Assembly: GCF_900188095.1 (NCBI RefSeq)
Contig: NZ_FZOT01000007.1
Location: 1 to 64,000, forward strand
Direction: 5' to 3'
DNA: 64,000 bases
Source: Noviherbaspirillum humi
GTDB taxonomy: Bacteria; Pseudomonadota; Gammaproteobacteria; Burkholderiales; Burkholderiaceae_D
Part shown: positions 1 through 8,298 of the stretch, in pieces
Layout of the letters: every line of letters begins with the position of its first letter
Position numbering within the stretch: the first letter of the stretch is position 1
Program-made: the position numbers and the translations under genes
Notes under the pieces: model-generated
Told to the model about the DNA's origin: nothing
Databases searched by the model: none
The model's input: only the letters and a program-made list of their open reading frames with translations

Positions 1-108
1 CTGGAGAACCCGGGCAAGCTGCCGCTGGAGTTGATCGAGGTGCAGTCGGGCGCCTACCTGGGCGAGGATGACATCGTCCGCTTCGAGGATAAGTACGGGC
101 GGGCGTAA
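1..108 (+). CDS. manC: C-terminal end of a mannose-1-phosphate guanylyltransferase / mannose-6-phosphate isomerase (partial)
   Basis: The reading frame is open from the window's first base to a TAA at 106-108 and gives only 35 residues. The visible sequence has the ending typical of the bifunctional ManC/AlgA/CpsB family: an [15 protein letters not shown] stretch, then [12 protein letters not shown]. This belongs to the cupin-type mannose-6-phosphate isomerase domain. The full enzyme would make GDP-mannose from mannose-6-phosphate, a precursor for EPS. The start and the nucleotidyltransferase domain lie outside the window. A strong hairpin terminator follows 61 bases downstream. The family call rests on the C-terminal tail alone. 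Confidence 0.75.
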   Translation: MENPGKLPLELIEVQSGAYLGEDDIVRFEDKYGRA

Positions 109-169
109 TGAAGTGGTGATACCTTCATCGCCCGCGTACTGATCGATTGACTTTTATTAGCCAATGCTG

Positions 170-199
170 GCGGCCGCCCGATTCTGGCGGCCGCTTTTT
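170..199 (+). terminator. Rho-independent terminator after manC
   Basis: A perfect 9-bp GC-only stem (170-178 with 186-194, built on GCGGCCGCC) encloses a 7-base loop and is followed by five T residues. It ends the plus-strand manC transcript. It also separates that gene from the minus-strand lipoprotein gene whose stop lies at 276. Confidence 0.85.
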
Positions 200-275
200 A
201 GGAACCAGCGCATTGGCTTAGCGCTGCGTTGATTCGCTGTCTGGCTCCCGGTCCCGTTGGTCAGGCTCTATTGAA

Positions 276-1796
276 TCAGGGCGAAGTGGCTTCATAGGCA
301 CCAATGTCGATCGTGCCATTGCTAGGCCGTGATTGTGTCTTCGCCACGTGCACATACTGCATGGACGGCACCAAAGAGATACCGGAGGCCGCAATGCCCG
401 GTGTGAAACCCGCATTAATGAACGGTGCCCCTGAAGCCGGACGCAGGTCGTAGTTCGCACGGTCGACAAAAGCGGGACTGACCGCTTGGTAGTTCGTCTT
501 TTGAGCCGCGCCAGCCTGATTGGTAATCGTACCGCCGCCCGCGAAAACATTGTTTTGAATGAGTGCCGGTGTCGTGACCGCGCCGCCGATCAATATGAAT
601 GTGCCTTGAGAAGCGTCGTTCAAAAAGGTGTTATTGACGACATAAAGATCCGTCCCCGGATTTACTGCGCCCTCTTCCGCATACGCAAGCAGATTCGGAT
701 TCTGGTTTGCCGCCGGCTGTTCGATGATATTTCCAATCACGTAAGCCGTACCGCCGTTTGGCAGGTCGACTTCGTAACTGGGTTGTCCGCTCGCTGTCGT
801 GCCGGCTTGGCCGGCTGCAGTACTCGAAAACCGGTTATAGAGAATGGTATTCAGCTTGGCACGGGACTTCAGGTTGTGCCCGACGTTAGCGTCGTGTGAA
901 AAGTTGTACCTGAACGTCAAGCTGTTGACCGAGCCGATGTAAAGATTGTGGGAATAGCCATCTCCATAGCCATTGTGGCCGAACTCCGTGTTCTCGACGA
1001 GGATGTCGCTCACACCATCGTTATTCGTCAGAATGCCGTTTTCGTTGTCGTGCAAGAAGCTGTTTCGCAGAGTGAGATGCTTGCCATCCAATCGAATCCC
1101 TGCGCCATTCCGGTCTGCCACCCTGGCCCCGTACAGCTCGACGTTTTCGATGACGGTCCCTACCCCTCCAACGACCCAGGTACCCTTGCCGAGGGCGTTC
1201 TGTCCAGCTGCATCGATGCGTGGACGGCCGTTGACGCCACGAACGGTCAGATTATCTGCATAAAATGCACAGACGTCGCCGCTGTAGGTGACAGAACCGT
1301 CGATCTCCACCACTGCGCCGCTTGGCGCCACTCTCAGTGCCTGACAGGGCGTTGCATATTGCTTACCGGGGCCTACGGATAGGACGTTGCTCGCAGGTGC
1401 TGGTGCTGGTGCTGGTGCTGGTGCTGGTGCCGGTGCAGGCGCAGGCGCAGGTGCAGGTGCAGGTGCTGGTGCTGGTGCTGGTGCTGGTGCTGGCGCAGGC
1501 GCAGGCGCGGGCGCAGGTGCTGGTGCTGGTGCTGGTGCTGGTGCTGGTGCTGGCGCAGGTGCTGGTGCTGGTGCCGGCGAACTCGGCTTGTTGCTCTTGT
1601 CCGTGCGCTTGGCAGCAAAGGTGGATGTCGTGTTGTCAGTCGACGCGGCCGTTGAAGCGGCATCATTTGCGGTAGCGGCACTAGTCGCAGCGCCCTCTAC
1701 ATCGGTTGAACCGCCACCGCCACAGGCAGCGAGCATCAATACCGAAACGCAGCTTAAAGCAGTTACTCTGAAGATGGGTTTTTTAATGCTTGTCAT
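276..1796 (-). CDS. Beta-helix lipoprotein with a long Pro-Ala linker
   Basis: The start at 1796 (MTSIKK) is preferred over an ATG 27 codons upstream because GGGGAG lies just before it and a lipoprotein signal follows at once (hydrophobic stretch, lipobox LAAC, then GGGG). The mature protein has a low-complexity region rich in Ala, Ser and Thr, then about 60 residues of Pro-Ala repeats. The rest is a domain with repeated short Asn/Gly-rich strands, such as NSFLHDNENGI and VENTEFGHNGYGDG, typical of right-handed parallel beta-helix proteins (pectate-lyase-like or choice-of-anchor Q groups). Such proteins bind or cleave polysaccharides at the cell surface. The Pro-Ala tract looks like a stalk between the lipid anchor and the helix. 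No catalytic residues were identified, so lyase activity is not claimed. It lies just downstream of the decarboxylase gene on the same strand. Confidence 0.8.
   Translation of the reverse strand: MTSIKKPIFRVTALSCVSVLMLAACGGGGSTDVEGAATSAATANDAASTAASTDNTTSTFAAKRTDKSNKPSSPAPAPAPAPAPAPAPAPAPAPAPAPAPAPAPAPAPAPAPAPAPAPAPAPAPAPAPAPAPAPASNVLSVGPGKQYATPCQALRVAPSGAVVEIDGSVTYSGDVCAFYADNLTVRGVNGRPRIDAAGQNALGKGTWVVGGVGTVIENVELYGARVADRNGAGIRLDGKHLTLRNSFLHDNENGILTNNDGVSDILVENTEFGHNGYGDGYSHNLYIGSVNSLTFRYNFSHDANVGHNLKSRAKLNTILYNRFSSTAAGQAGTTASGQPSYEVDLPNGGTAYVIGNIIEQPAANQNPNLLAYAEEGAVNPGTDLYVVNNTFLNDASQGTFILIGGAVTTPALIQNNVFAGGGTITNQAGAAQKTNYQAVSPAFVDRANYDLRPASGAPFINAGFTPGIAASGISLVPSMQYVHVAKTQSRPSNGTIDIGAYEATSP
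1394..1578. repeat. Six-base tandem repeat encoding (Pro-Ala)n
   Basis: About thirty tandem copies of a hexamer (GGTGCT with GGTGCA and GGCGCA variants on the plus strand) run without interruption in frame. On the minus strand they encode alternating Pro and Ala. Changes in copy number would change linker length in whole dipeptides without a frameshift. The repeat also creates long spurious Gly-Ala reading frames on the plus strand. Confidence 0.9.
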
Positions 1797-1984
1797 GATC
1801 GACTCCCCGGAAACACAATGGAGTCGATTAGACCTTTCTTCGGATAAAGATTTCCTTGGTTTTACATTTTGTTCCAAAGGAACTTTACCAGTTGTTAAAT
1901 TGCCCTCGCAGATTTTTATATCTGTCTAGAGCAGCCCAGGAGGCTTGATCAACATGGCAATGGAATTCAAATATTGATAAGTGT

Positions 1985-3220
1985 TCAGAGCAAAACTTCC
2001 ACGGCTGAAGGATGGCTCAAAAAATCCTGGGGGCTTGCCGACCGTCCGTAAGCGCCTGATTGAAAAACGACCACAAGGTCACCAACCTCTGCTTCGGGCA
2101 GTGGAACGTTGTCCGCCAAGATATCCAGCGGAGTGCACAACGGGCCTGTGACGGTTACATTCTCATGCACCTTCCCCCGCATCCTGTTTGCAATGGCAAC
2201 CGGATAGTTTTTCCGGATCACCTGGCCAAGATTGCCTGACGCAGCCAAATGATGGTGCATGCCACCGTCGGTGATCAAGAACACTTTGCCACGCGATACT
2301 TTTCGGTCGATGACACGGGCGACATAGACACCGGCTTCGCCAACCAGGTATCGCCCCAGTTCCAAGATGACTTCCACGCCCGGATGTTTCTGGGCCAAGC
2401 TTCCGCACTTTTCCCGGAAAAAATCTCTCATCGGGATAAGGTCCAATGGCAGTTCACCCGGGAAGTATGGGATGCCGAATCCGCCGCCGATGTTCAGGTA
2501 CTTCAATGGCTGGCTTCCGTGCCGTGCCAGTTCCATCGCCAAATCGAAGACTTGCTTCTTTTCCTCGATCAAGGCGGAAGCGGCCAGGTTTTGCGATCCG
2601 CTATAGATATGAAAACCGAGGCATTCGATCTGCATGGTTTCCATTTTCTTCATCACTTCAGGGATGGATTCAGCGTCAATACCAAACGGCTTGGGCCCGC
2701 CTCCCATGCGCATCCCGGAGGCACGCAGCGAAAAATCGGGATTCACTCGCAACATGACCCGTGGCGACAAGCCCAGCTCACGCGCCAATTTCGCCACCGT
2801 GTCCAGTTCCCGCTCGGATTCGACGTGGACGATCACATCGGCATAAAGTGCGCGCCGCAGTTCCTCGACCCGTTTCCCGGGCCCGGTGAAATTGATGCAG
2901 GCTGGAGGAACAGGCGTATCCAGCGCGATGCTCAACTCGCCTCCGGATGCAACGTCGAATCCGTCCACCAAGCCTGACAAATGCTGCACCAATGCCGGCA
3001 TCGGATTCGCCTTGATCGAGTAATGCAGCTTCATCGAGGGAGCCATCACCTCCCTGACCTGCTGCACCCGCTCGCTCACAAGTTGACGGTCATAGGCAAA
3101 GAATGGCGTTGAGCCTGTCCGACCGGCCACGCGCAAAATGGAAAGGCCCCCGACATGCAGGCAGTCATCGATGATGTCGAACTGGGGCGGCACCCTGGCT
3201 TCTCGGCTGGATTGATTCAT
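1985..3220 (-). CDS. Pyridoxal-5'-phosphate-dependent decarboxylase, exosortase A system-associated
   Basis: This 411-residue protein belongs to the fold-III decarboxylase group (diaminopimelate/ornithine decarboxylase-like) recurrent in XrtA loci. The PLP-binding lysine is in YSIKANP (about Lys70). Other landmarks are HIYSGSQ, the glycine-rich GGGFGIPY, the phosphate-region motif ELGRYLVGEAG and, in the C-terminal domain, GPLCTPLDIL and FQSGAYG. The usual form is EPGR; Leu here is a small deviation. Start 3220 (MNQSSRE) is preferred to 3301 because the extra N-terminal residues do not resemble the family. Even so it overlaps the end of the ligase gene by 56 bases, and the ribosome-binding site is weak. 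The substrate is unknown. By context it supplies an amine to be joined to an acyl group activated by the neighbouring ligase and the ACP at 54.5 kb. Confidence 0.85.
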   Translation of the reverse strand: MNQSSREARVPPQFDIIDDCLHVGGLSILRVAGRTGSTPFFAYDRQLVSERVQQVREVMAPSMKLHYSIKANPMPALVQHLSGLVDGFDVASGGELSIALDTPVPPACINFTGPGKRVEELRRALYADVIVHVESERELDTVAKLARELGLSPRVMLRVNPDFSLRASGMRMGGGPKPFGIDAESIPEVMKKMETMQIECLGFHIYSGSQNLAASALIEEKKQVFDLAMELARHGSQPLKYLNIGGGFGIPYFPGELPLDLIPMRDFFREKCGSLAQKHPGVEVILELGRYLVGEAGVYVARVIDRKVSRGKVFLITDGGMHHHLAASGNLGQVIRKNYPVAIANRMRGKVHENVTVTGPLCTPLDILADNVPLPEAEVGDLVVVFQSGAYGRSASPQDFLSHPSAVEVLL

Positions 3221-4790
3221 CTGAAGAATTCGCAAATTGGGACTGCACCAGCTTCCGATCGAGTTTGCCGTTCGGATTGCGTGGCAATGGGTGTTCAACA
3301 ATCACGACCTGAGCAGGCACCATGTAGGCTGGGAGATGCTTCTTGCACGCCGCGATGACCGTCGCAGGGTCAAGCGTCTCGCTGACTGAAGAGATGACAG
3401 CCATTACAGACTGGCCCCAGGAAGCATGCGGGACGCCGAAAGCAATCGCTTCTCGCACGCCAGCGATGGTGAGCAGCACTTCTTCGATTTCCGTTGGGCT
3501 TATCCGGTAACCGGAAACCTTGATCATGTCGTCGCGGCGGCCCACAAAGTAAAGATAGCCCTGCGCATCGCGGCGCACGGTATCGCCCGACCAGACGGCA
3601 ATTTCGGGAAACGGCAATCCCGTCGGTTGCTGTGGCAACGGGCGAAATCGTTCCGCCGTTTTCTCGGGATCGTTCCAATAGCCCAACGCCACCAAAGGGC
3701 CACGATGAACGAGTTCTCCCGGCTCATCGACATCGCAAGGCGTGCCATCTGGACGGACAACCAGGATATCGGCATTGGGGATCGCCTTGCCTATCGAATC
3801 CGGCCTTTCCATCACTTGATCCGGCGGCAGGTAGGTTGAACGGAATGCCTCGGTCAAACCGTACATGAGATAGATGCGGGCCTCCGGCAACTTCGCGCGC
3901 AGCGACTCCAGCACTGGACGTGGCATCGCGCCACCGGAATTGGTGATGTAGCGCAGGCTGGTCGTTTCCGGCCAGGACAAGTTCGCCAGCTGTCCCCAAA
4001 GCGGGGGTACGCCGGCGAGACCGGTGATCCGTTCGTCTCGAACCGCATTGACGACGTCTTGCGGCAATAGGTAATTGATCAACACTGCCGAAGCCCCACT
4101 ATGAAATGCCGTGGTCAACTGGCTCAAGCCATAGTCGAAGCTCAAGGGCAACGTACAGAGAATGCGGTCATCGGGGCCATTTTCCAGATAGCTTGCGACG
4201 CTCGCTGCCCCGGCCATCAGATTGCGATGAGACAGGACCACGCCCTTGGGCTTTCCAGTGCTTCCGGACGTGTAAAGAATGGCCGCCATGTCACTATCAA
4301 TCCGCCGATGCACGTCCCGGTTCGTCACCTCGGTGACTAGCTCCTTCCACAGTAGGACACGGATTCGCGGCGGCAGCGACGAAGGCACGCCTTGATCGAC
4401 GAGGATGATGGTATGCAGTTCGGGGCATTCCGCCAGAACCTCCTGCAACTGCACCATTCTGTCGCTGCTCGTGACCAATATGCGAACTGAAGAATCACGA
4501 CAAACATGAGCGACTTGCGGCGCCTTGAGGAGTGGATTGACGGGTACCATGACGCCCCCCGCGGCCGCAATGCCAAAAAGCGCAATGACGGTTTCTATTC
4601 TCTTCTCGAGGTACACTGCGGCCCGCTCACCGGCGCTCAGGCCATGAGCGATCAATCCTGCCGCTGCGGCCCTTATTTCATGGTGCAGCTCGGCATAGCT
4701 CAGTCGCTGCCGCCGATAAGCAAGCGCCGTGGCCTCCGGAGCATGCCGGGCCTTGCGCTCGACGAGTTCATGAATCAGGTGCGCGCGCAC
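3165..4790 (-). CDS. Acyl-CoA ligase (AMP-forming), exosortase A system-associated
   Basis: A 541-residue member of the ANL superfamily. It has the P-loop-like A3 motif YTSGSTGKPKGV, the A5 motif YGLTEA, the A7/A8 region WSGDTVRRD then GRRDDMIKVSGYRISP, and the final catalytic lysine motif PNGKLDRK. It activates a carboxylic acid as acyl-AMP and passes it to CoA or to an acyl carrier protein. The gene lies between prsR (60-base gap) and the decarboxylase (overlap), so it is probably co-transcribed with both. The C-terminal 25 residues after GKLDRKL are low in similarity features and overlap the next gene. The substrate cannot be read from sequence. The XrtA family assignment comes from gene context plus motif pattern. 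Confidence 0.88.
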   Translation of the reverse strand: MRAHLIHELVERKARHAPEATALAYRRQRLSYAELHHEIRAAAAGLIAHGLSAGERAAVYLEKRIETVIALFGIAAAGGVMVPVNPLLKAPQVAHVCRDSSVRILVTSSDRMVQLQEVLAECPELHTIILVDQGVPSSLPPRIRVLLWKELVTEVTNRDVHRRIDSDMAAILYTSGSTGKPKGVVLSHRNLMAGAASVASYLENGPDDRILCTLPLSFDYGLSQLTTAFHSGASAVLINYLLPQDVVNAVRDERITGLAGVPPLWGQLANLSWPETTSLRYITNSGGAMPRPVLESLRAKLPEARIYLMYGLTEAFRSTYLPPDQVMERPDSIGKAIPNADILVVRPDGTPCDVDEPGELVHRGPLVALGYWNDPEKTAERFRPLPQQPTGLPFPEIAVWSGDTVRRDAQGYLYFVGRRDDMIKVSGYRISPTEIEEVLLTIAGVREAIAFGVPHASWGQSVMAVISSVSETLDPATVIAACKKHLPAYMVPAQVVIVEHPLPRNPNGKLDRKLVQSQFANSSDESIQPRSQGAAPVRHHR

Positions 4791-4850
4791 GGCAACCCCA
4801 GCCAGCGTCGGTTTTCAGCCACCCTGCGTGCCGTCGCGCAAAGCGCAGCG

Positions 4851-6224
4851 TCATGCGCTCGATTTGATGCCATGGTGTCCCATCAGGTCATACAGCGTGG
4901 GCCGGCTGATGCCCAACAGCTCGGATGCCCGGGCGATGTTGCCATTGGTCCGCGCCAATGCACGCACGACCGCTTGATAATCCGCTTCATCCCGAATCTG
5001 CCGAAGGTTGATCGGCTCTTCCTCCGTCGGCATGCCCGCCGAAGCACCGCGCAGCCCGAGGTCCTCGGGCTGGATCTGTGGACCGTCACTCATGATGACC
5101 GCGCGCTTGATGCAGTTCTCCAGTTCCCTGACGTTCCCGGGCCAGGCGTGGTTCTCTATCATTCCCAGCGCGGCGGGGCTGAACGACAAGCCGGAGCGGC
5201 CTTCCCTTTCACTGAATTTTTCCTTGAAGTGATGGGCAAGCAGCACGGCATCCGCCACCCTCTCGCGCAAGGGAGGAATCATCACCACGATCTCGCTCAG
5301 CCGATAGTACAAGTCTTCCCGGAACTGGCCGGCGACGATCTGATCTTGAAGGTTCCGGTGCGTGGCGCAAACGATGCGCACGTCAACGGGAATTTCCCGA
5401 TGCCCGCCGATACGCTCGATCACCCTCTCCTGCAAAAAACGCAGCAGCTTGGCTTGCAATGGCATCGGCAAGTCGCCAACCTCGTCCAGGAAAAAAGTGC
5501 CTTCATGGGCAAGTTCGATCTTGCCCTGAGTCTGCTTCGCCGCCCCGGTGAACGCGCCCTTCTCGTAACCGAAGAGTTCACTTTCCAGCAGGTTTTCCGG
5601 AATGGCAGCGCAATTGATTGCCATGAACCGCTTGCTGTGACGAGGACCTTTCTGATGCAGGGCCCGGGCCAGCAACTCTTTGCCCGTGCCGCTGTCACCG
5701 AGCAGCATCACAGACGCCGACGATGGCGCGACTTTTTCAATACTGCGGCAAACTTTCAGCATGGCGGGATCGCGGGTGACGATGCCGCCCGGTGCCGCTG
5801 AAAACTGTGCCTGGGACAGGCGCCGGTTTTCCTGCTGCAGTGAATGCAGGTAAAAGGCGCGCTCGATGACAAGCGCCAGAATCTCCTGATTGAAGGGCTT
5901 CTGATGAAAGTCGTACGCTCCCAGGCCGATTGCCTTGACTGCATTGGCATGGTCCTGATTGCCGGTCAATACGATGACCTTGGTATCCGGCGCAATCGCC
6001 AGGATCTGTTCCAGCGTCGCCAATCCCTCGCTAGCGCCTTCAGCATCCGGCGGCAGCCCTAAATCCATGGTCACGACGGCAGGCTCGTGACGCCGCATTT
6101 GGTTGATCGCACTCTCGCGGTCGCTGGCAAGCACGACGTCATAAGCATCGAAACTCCACCGCAGCTGCTTTTGCAGCCCGAGGTCATCTTCAATGCACAG
6201 TAATTTCAGTTTCTGCTGACTCAC
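4851..6224 (-). CDS. prsR: PEP-CTERM-box sigma-54-dependent response regulator PrsR
   Basis: The protein has a receiver domain (acidic pair Glu12-Asp14, phospho-acceptor Asp54 in TMDLGLPP, Lys109), a sigma-54 AAA+ domain and a C-terminal Fis-type helix-turn-helix (ARASELLGISRPTLYDL). In the AAA+ domain, Walker A GDSGTGKE is at about 176-183 and the GAFTGA loop that contacts sigma-54 at about 223-228. Start: an in-frame ATG exists at 6242, but a perfect AAGGAG lies at 6231-6236, six bases before the GTG at 6224. That gives MSQQKLKLLCIEDD, which is the better start. It overlaps the prsK stop by 35 bases. It should activate sigma-54 promoters such as the one upstream of the PEP-CTERM gene at 51.1 kb when phosphorylated by PrsK. 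Confidence 0.92.
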   Translation of the reverse strand: MSQQKLKLLCIEDDLGLQKQLRWSFDAYDVVLASDRESAINQMRRHEPAVVTMDLGLPPDAEGASEGLATLEQILAIAPDTKVIVLTGNQDHANAVKAIGLGAYDFHQKPFNQEILALVIERAFYLHSLQQENRRLSQAQFSAAPGGIVTRDPAMLKVCRSIEKVAPSSASVMLLGDSGTGKELLARALHQKGPRHSKRFMAINCAAIPENLLESELFGYEKGAFTGAAKQTQGKIELAHEGTFFLDEVGDLPMPLQAKLLRFLQERVIERIGGHREIPVDVRIVCATHRNLQDQIVAGQFREDLYYRLSEIVVMIPPLRERVADAVLLAHHFKEKFSEREGRSGLSFSPAALGMIENHAWPGNVRELENCIKRAVIMSDGPQIQPEDLGLRGASAGMPTEEEPINLRQIRDEADYQAVVRALARTNGNIARASELLGISRPTLYDLMGHHGIKSSA

Positions 6225-8295
6225 CAGCAACTCCTTCGTCATTTGTCACATCCGCCGCCACGCTCTGTGGCACATAGATTGGCAGCCGGATTCTGAAAGT
6301 GGTTCCATGCGAGACCGCGCTGGCAACGGCAATGCTGCCGCCCAACTCATGGATGTATTCCCGCGCCTCGAAAATGCCAATCCCCATTCCCGTCGACTTG
6401 GTGGACACGAATGGTTTGAACAGTCGTTCACGGATAAATTCTTCACTCATGCCCTGACCGGTATCGGCGCAAACGATGACCGCATCCATTCCATCGCGCT
6501 CGATCGACAAGGTGATGCGCCCATCCTTTGGAGTCGCTTCGATGGCATTGGTCACGAAATGCGCGATCACCCGCTCCAGTCGGGAAGCGTTGCCGAAAGT
6601 TGACATCCCGCTCGCCGAGATCTGCATCGTCAGGCCCGGATGCAGGGCGGCGCGGAAGTTCACGATCTGCTTCAGCATGGCATCCAGCGCCACCGGCTGC
6701 GGCGCTTCGGCGGATTTGCTGCGATTGAAACGCTGCAGCAGCGTTTTCATTTTCTCCACCGAGTAGGTGACCGTCTCGAGCATGTCCTGCTGAAATTCAG
6801 GACTATCCTTGTGACGCGCAGAATTTGCGACCAGCAGCGACAACTGCGCGACGAGATTCTTCAGATCGTGCACAACGAAGGTGGACATCCGGTGATACGA
6901 ATCGAATTGCCTGGCAACGAGAAGCGCCTGCGCCGCTTCGTACTGCGCCAGGTAGCTTCCCGCCTGGCTGCCCGCGATCTTGAGCAGATCCAGCACCTCC
7001 CAATTCAGCGCTATCGGACTACGCGGGCGCGCCAGCACGATGAAGCCGAGCAGCTTGGCATTGACGATCAACGGCACGACCAGCCAGGCATCAGGCAAAG
7101 TCAACAGCCAGCCCGGCAGCGCGAGATTCTGGTATTTGACAGGGTCTTCTTGCCATTCCTGAAGATCGATTATCCATTTGTGCTGCTCGAGAAAGCAGCA
7201 CAACGCTCCCTGCGCCGGCTCTTGTGCCGTGGAAGAGAAGGTATTCCAGTGGCCAGCAGGTTCGCATTGTCCGGTCTCGCGCCTTATCCACAGCGCTCCT
7301 CCGGGGCTCTCCACCAGATTCGCAATAGCTTCAATCGTACGTTGATAAGGACTGTCATCCGCTTTGGCCAGAGTGCGCGTGAACTGCATCCACTCTTCCC
7401 GGTAGTCGTAGCTGTAAGCAAAGAAGTGCTTGCTCAAAAAGACCCGGATTCGGGCACGGAACGCGCCGGAAAACATGACCGTGCCCAAGAGCAGCAATGC
7501 GCCAAACAGAAACGCAAGCTGCATGAAGCTGCCCCAATTGCCACCCACGTAGCGCAAGTAATAACCCGCTGCCGCCATGGCCAGAAGGTACAAGCCTGCG
7601 CCGAAGAGCGCCACGGAATGGAAAAGAAATCGGCGAGAAACCGAAATCGTCGTCGCCCACTTTGCGCTGCGATGAGCGGAAACTGCGATCATGGGAACGA
7701 TCAAGGCATTGATGATGCCGCGCGCTGACCAGACGCCCGGATTGATCTGCCTAAAGAGCATGGCTTCGCTATATAAATAGAAGTCGAATACGAATATCCC
7801 CCCTATCCCCAAGCATGCGAATTTGATGCCCCAGCGCTGTTGAAGAGACGCCGAACGAAGGACCTGCTCGACGAGCAGCATTCCAATAATGGACAAGCAG
7901 ACGTAGGCGCCGGCGCCCGAGAGCAATTGCAGCAATGGCCACGCATCCGAGTTTGCTTGCCAAAGCGAAATCGCGGCGGCCAGCAGCGCGAAGCCGGATA
8001 TGCCTGCGGCCATGCGCCGTGTTTCGCCCGCCTTAGCAAGGCTACCCTGCAGTGAAAGCAGAAACATCAGCCACGCAACGTCACGCGCCAATTCAGCCGT
8101 CGGAACCAACCGGGCGGCAGTCGATGCATCAGCTTTGGGCCATGCCAGCATGCCGGCCCAAAGCGCGGCCGTGAGGCACGCAATCAGTAAGAGGAATCTG
8201 GACGTCTGTTGACGCGTAGCGAGCAAGCCGATGCTCAACAATGCAAATGCGAGTGCGGCAATGCCATAGGAAACCAGCGCTACGTCGATGACCAT
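6190..8295 (-). CDS. prsK: XrtA/PEP-CTERM system sensor histidine kinase PrsK
   Basis: A 701-residue membrane kinase. The N-terminal 280 residues are mostly hydrophobic helices, roughly eight to ten segments. A GAF-like region follows at about 310-450. The transmitter has the phospho-acceptor His476 in VVHDLKN, the N box around Asn583 (HFVTNAIEATP), and ATP-lid motifs DTGQG (611-615) and STGMGIGIF. This matches the PrsK family of EPS/exosortase loci. It should phosphorylate PrsR, which is encoded immediately downstream with overlapping ends. Its own start is three bases after the stop of the priming transferase gene, so the pair is co-transcribed with the first enzyme of the pathway. The signal sensed cannot be deduced. 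Confidence 0.92.
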   Translation of the reverse strand: MVIDVALVSYGIAALAFALLSIGLLATRQQTSRFLLLIACLTAALWAGMLAWPKADASTAARLVPTAELARDVAWLMFLLSLQGSLAKAGETRRMAAGISGFALLAAAISLWQANSDAWPLLQLLSGAGAYVCLSIIGMLLVEQVLRSASLQQRWGIKFACLGIGGIFVFDFYLYSEAMLFRQINPGVWSARGIINALIVPMIAVSAHRSAKWATTISVSRRFLFHSVALFGAGLYLLAMAAAGYYLRYVGGNWGSFMQLAFLFGALLLLGTVMFSGAFRARIRVFLSKHFFAYSYDYREEWMQFTRTLAKADDSPYQRTIEAIANLVESPGGALWIRRETGQCEPAGHWNTFSSTAQEPAQGALCCFLEQHKWIIDLQEWQEDPVKYQNLALPGWLLTLPDAWLVVPLIVNAKLLGFIVLARPRSPIALNWEVLDLLKIAGSQAGSYLAQYEAAQALLVARQFDSYHRMSTFVVHDLKNLVAQLSLLVANSARHKDSPEFQQDMLETVTYSVEKMKTLLQRFNRSKSAEAPQPVALDAMLKQIVNFRAALHPGLTMQISASGMSTFGNASRLERVIAHFVTNAIEATPKDGRITLSIERDGMDAVIVCADTGQGMSEEFIRERLFKPFVSTKSTGMGIGIFEAREYIHELGGSIAVASAVSHGTTFRIRLPIYVPQSVAADVTNDEGVAGESAETEITVH
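6231..6236 (-). promoter_or_regulatory. Shine-Dalgarno AAGGAG that selects the GTG start of prsR
   Basis: A full AAGGAG lies six bases before GTG 6224-6222, inside the end of prsK. The upstream in-frame ATG at 6242 has only a distant GGCGG. This decides the annotated start of prsR. Confidence 0.7.
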
Positions 8296-8298
8296 TGA

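Noticed and set aside
1387-1929. Plus-strand frame coding for about 60 residues of alternating Ala-Gly
   Set aside because: It is the complement of the Pro-Ala repeat in the minus-strand lipoprotein gene and lacks a start context.
4791-4850. GCTGGCTGGGGTTGC upstream of the ligase gene as a sigma-54 element
   Set aside because: GG and GC are eight bases apart instead of ten.
4506-5801. 431-codon plus-strand frame
   Set aside because: It is antisense to the ligase and prsR genes, whose domain motifs are unmistakable.
6640-7728. 362-codon plus-strand frame
   Set aside because: It lies opposite prsK and has no family motif.
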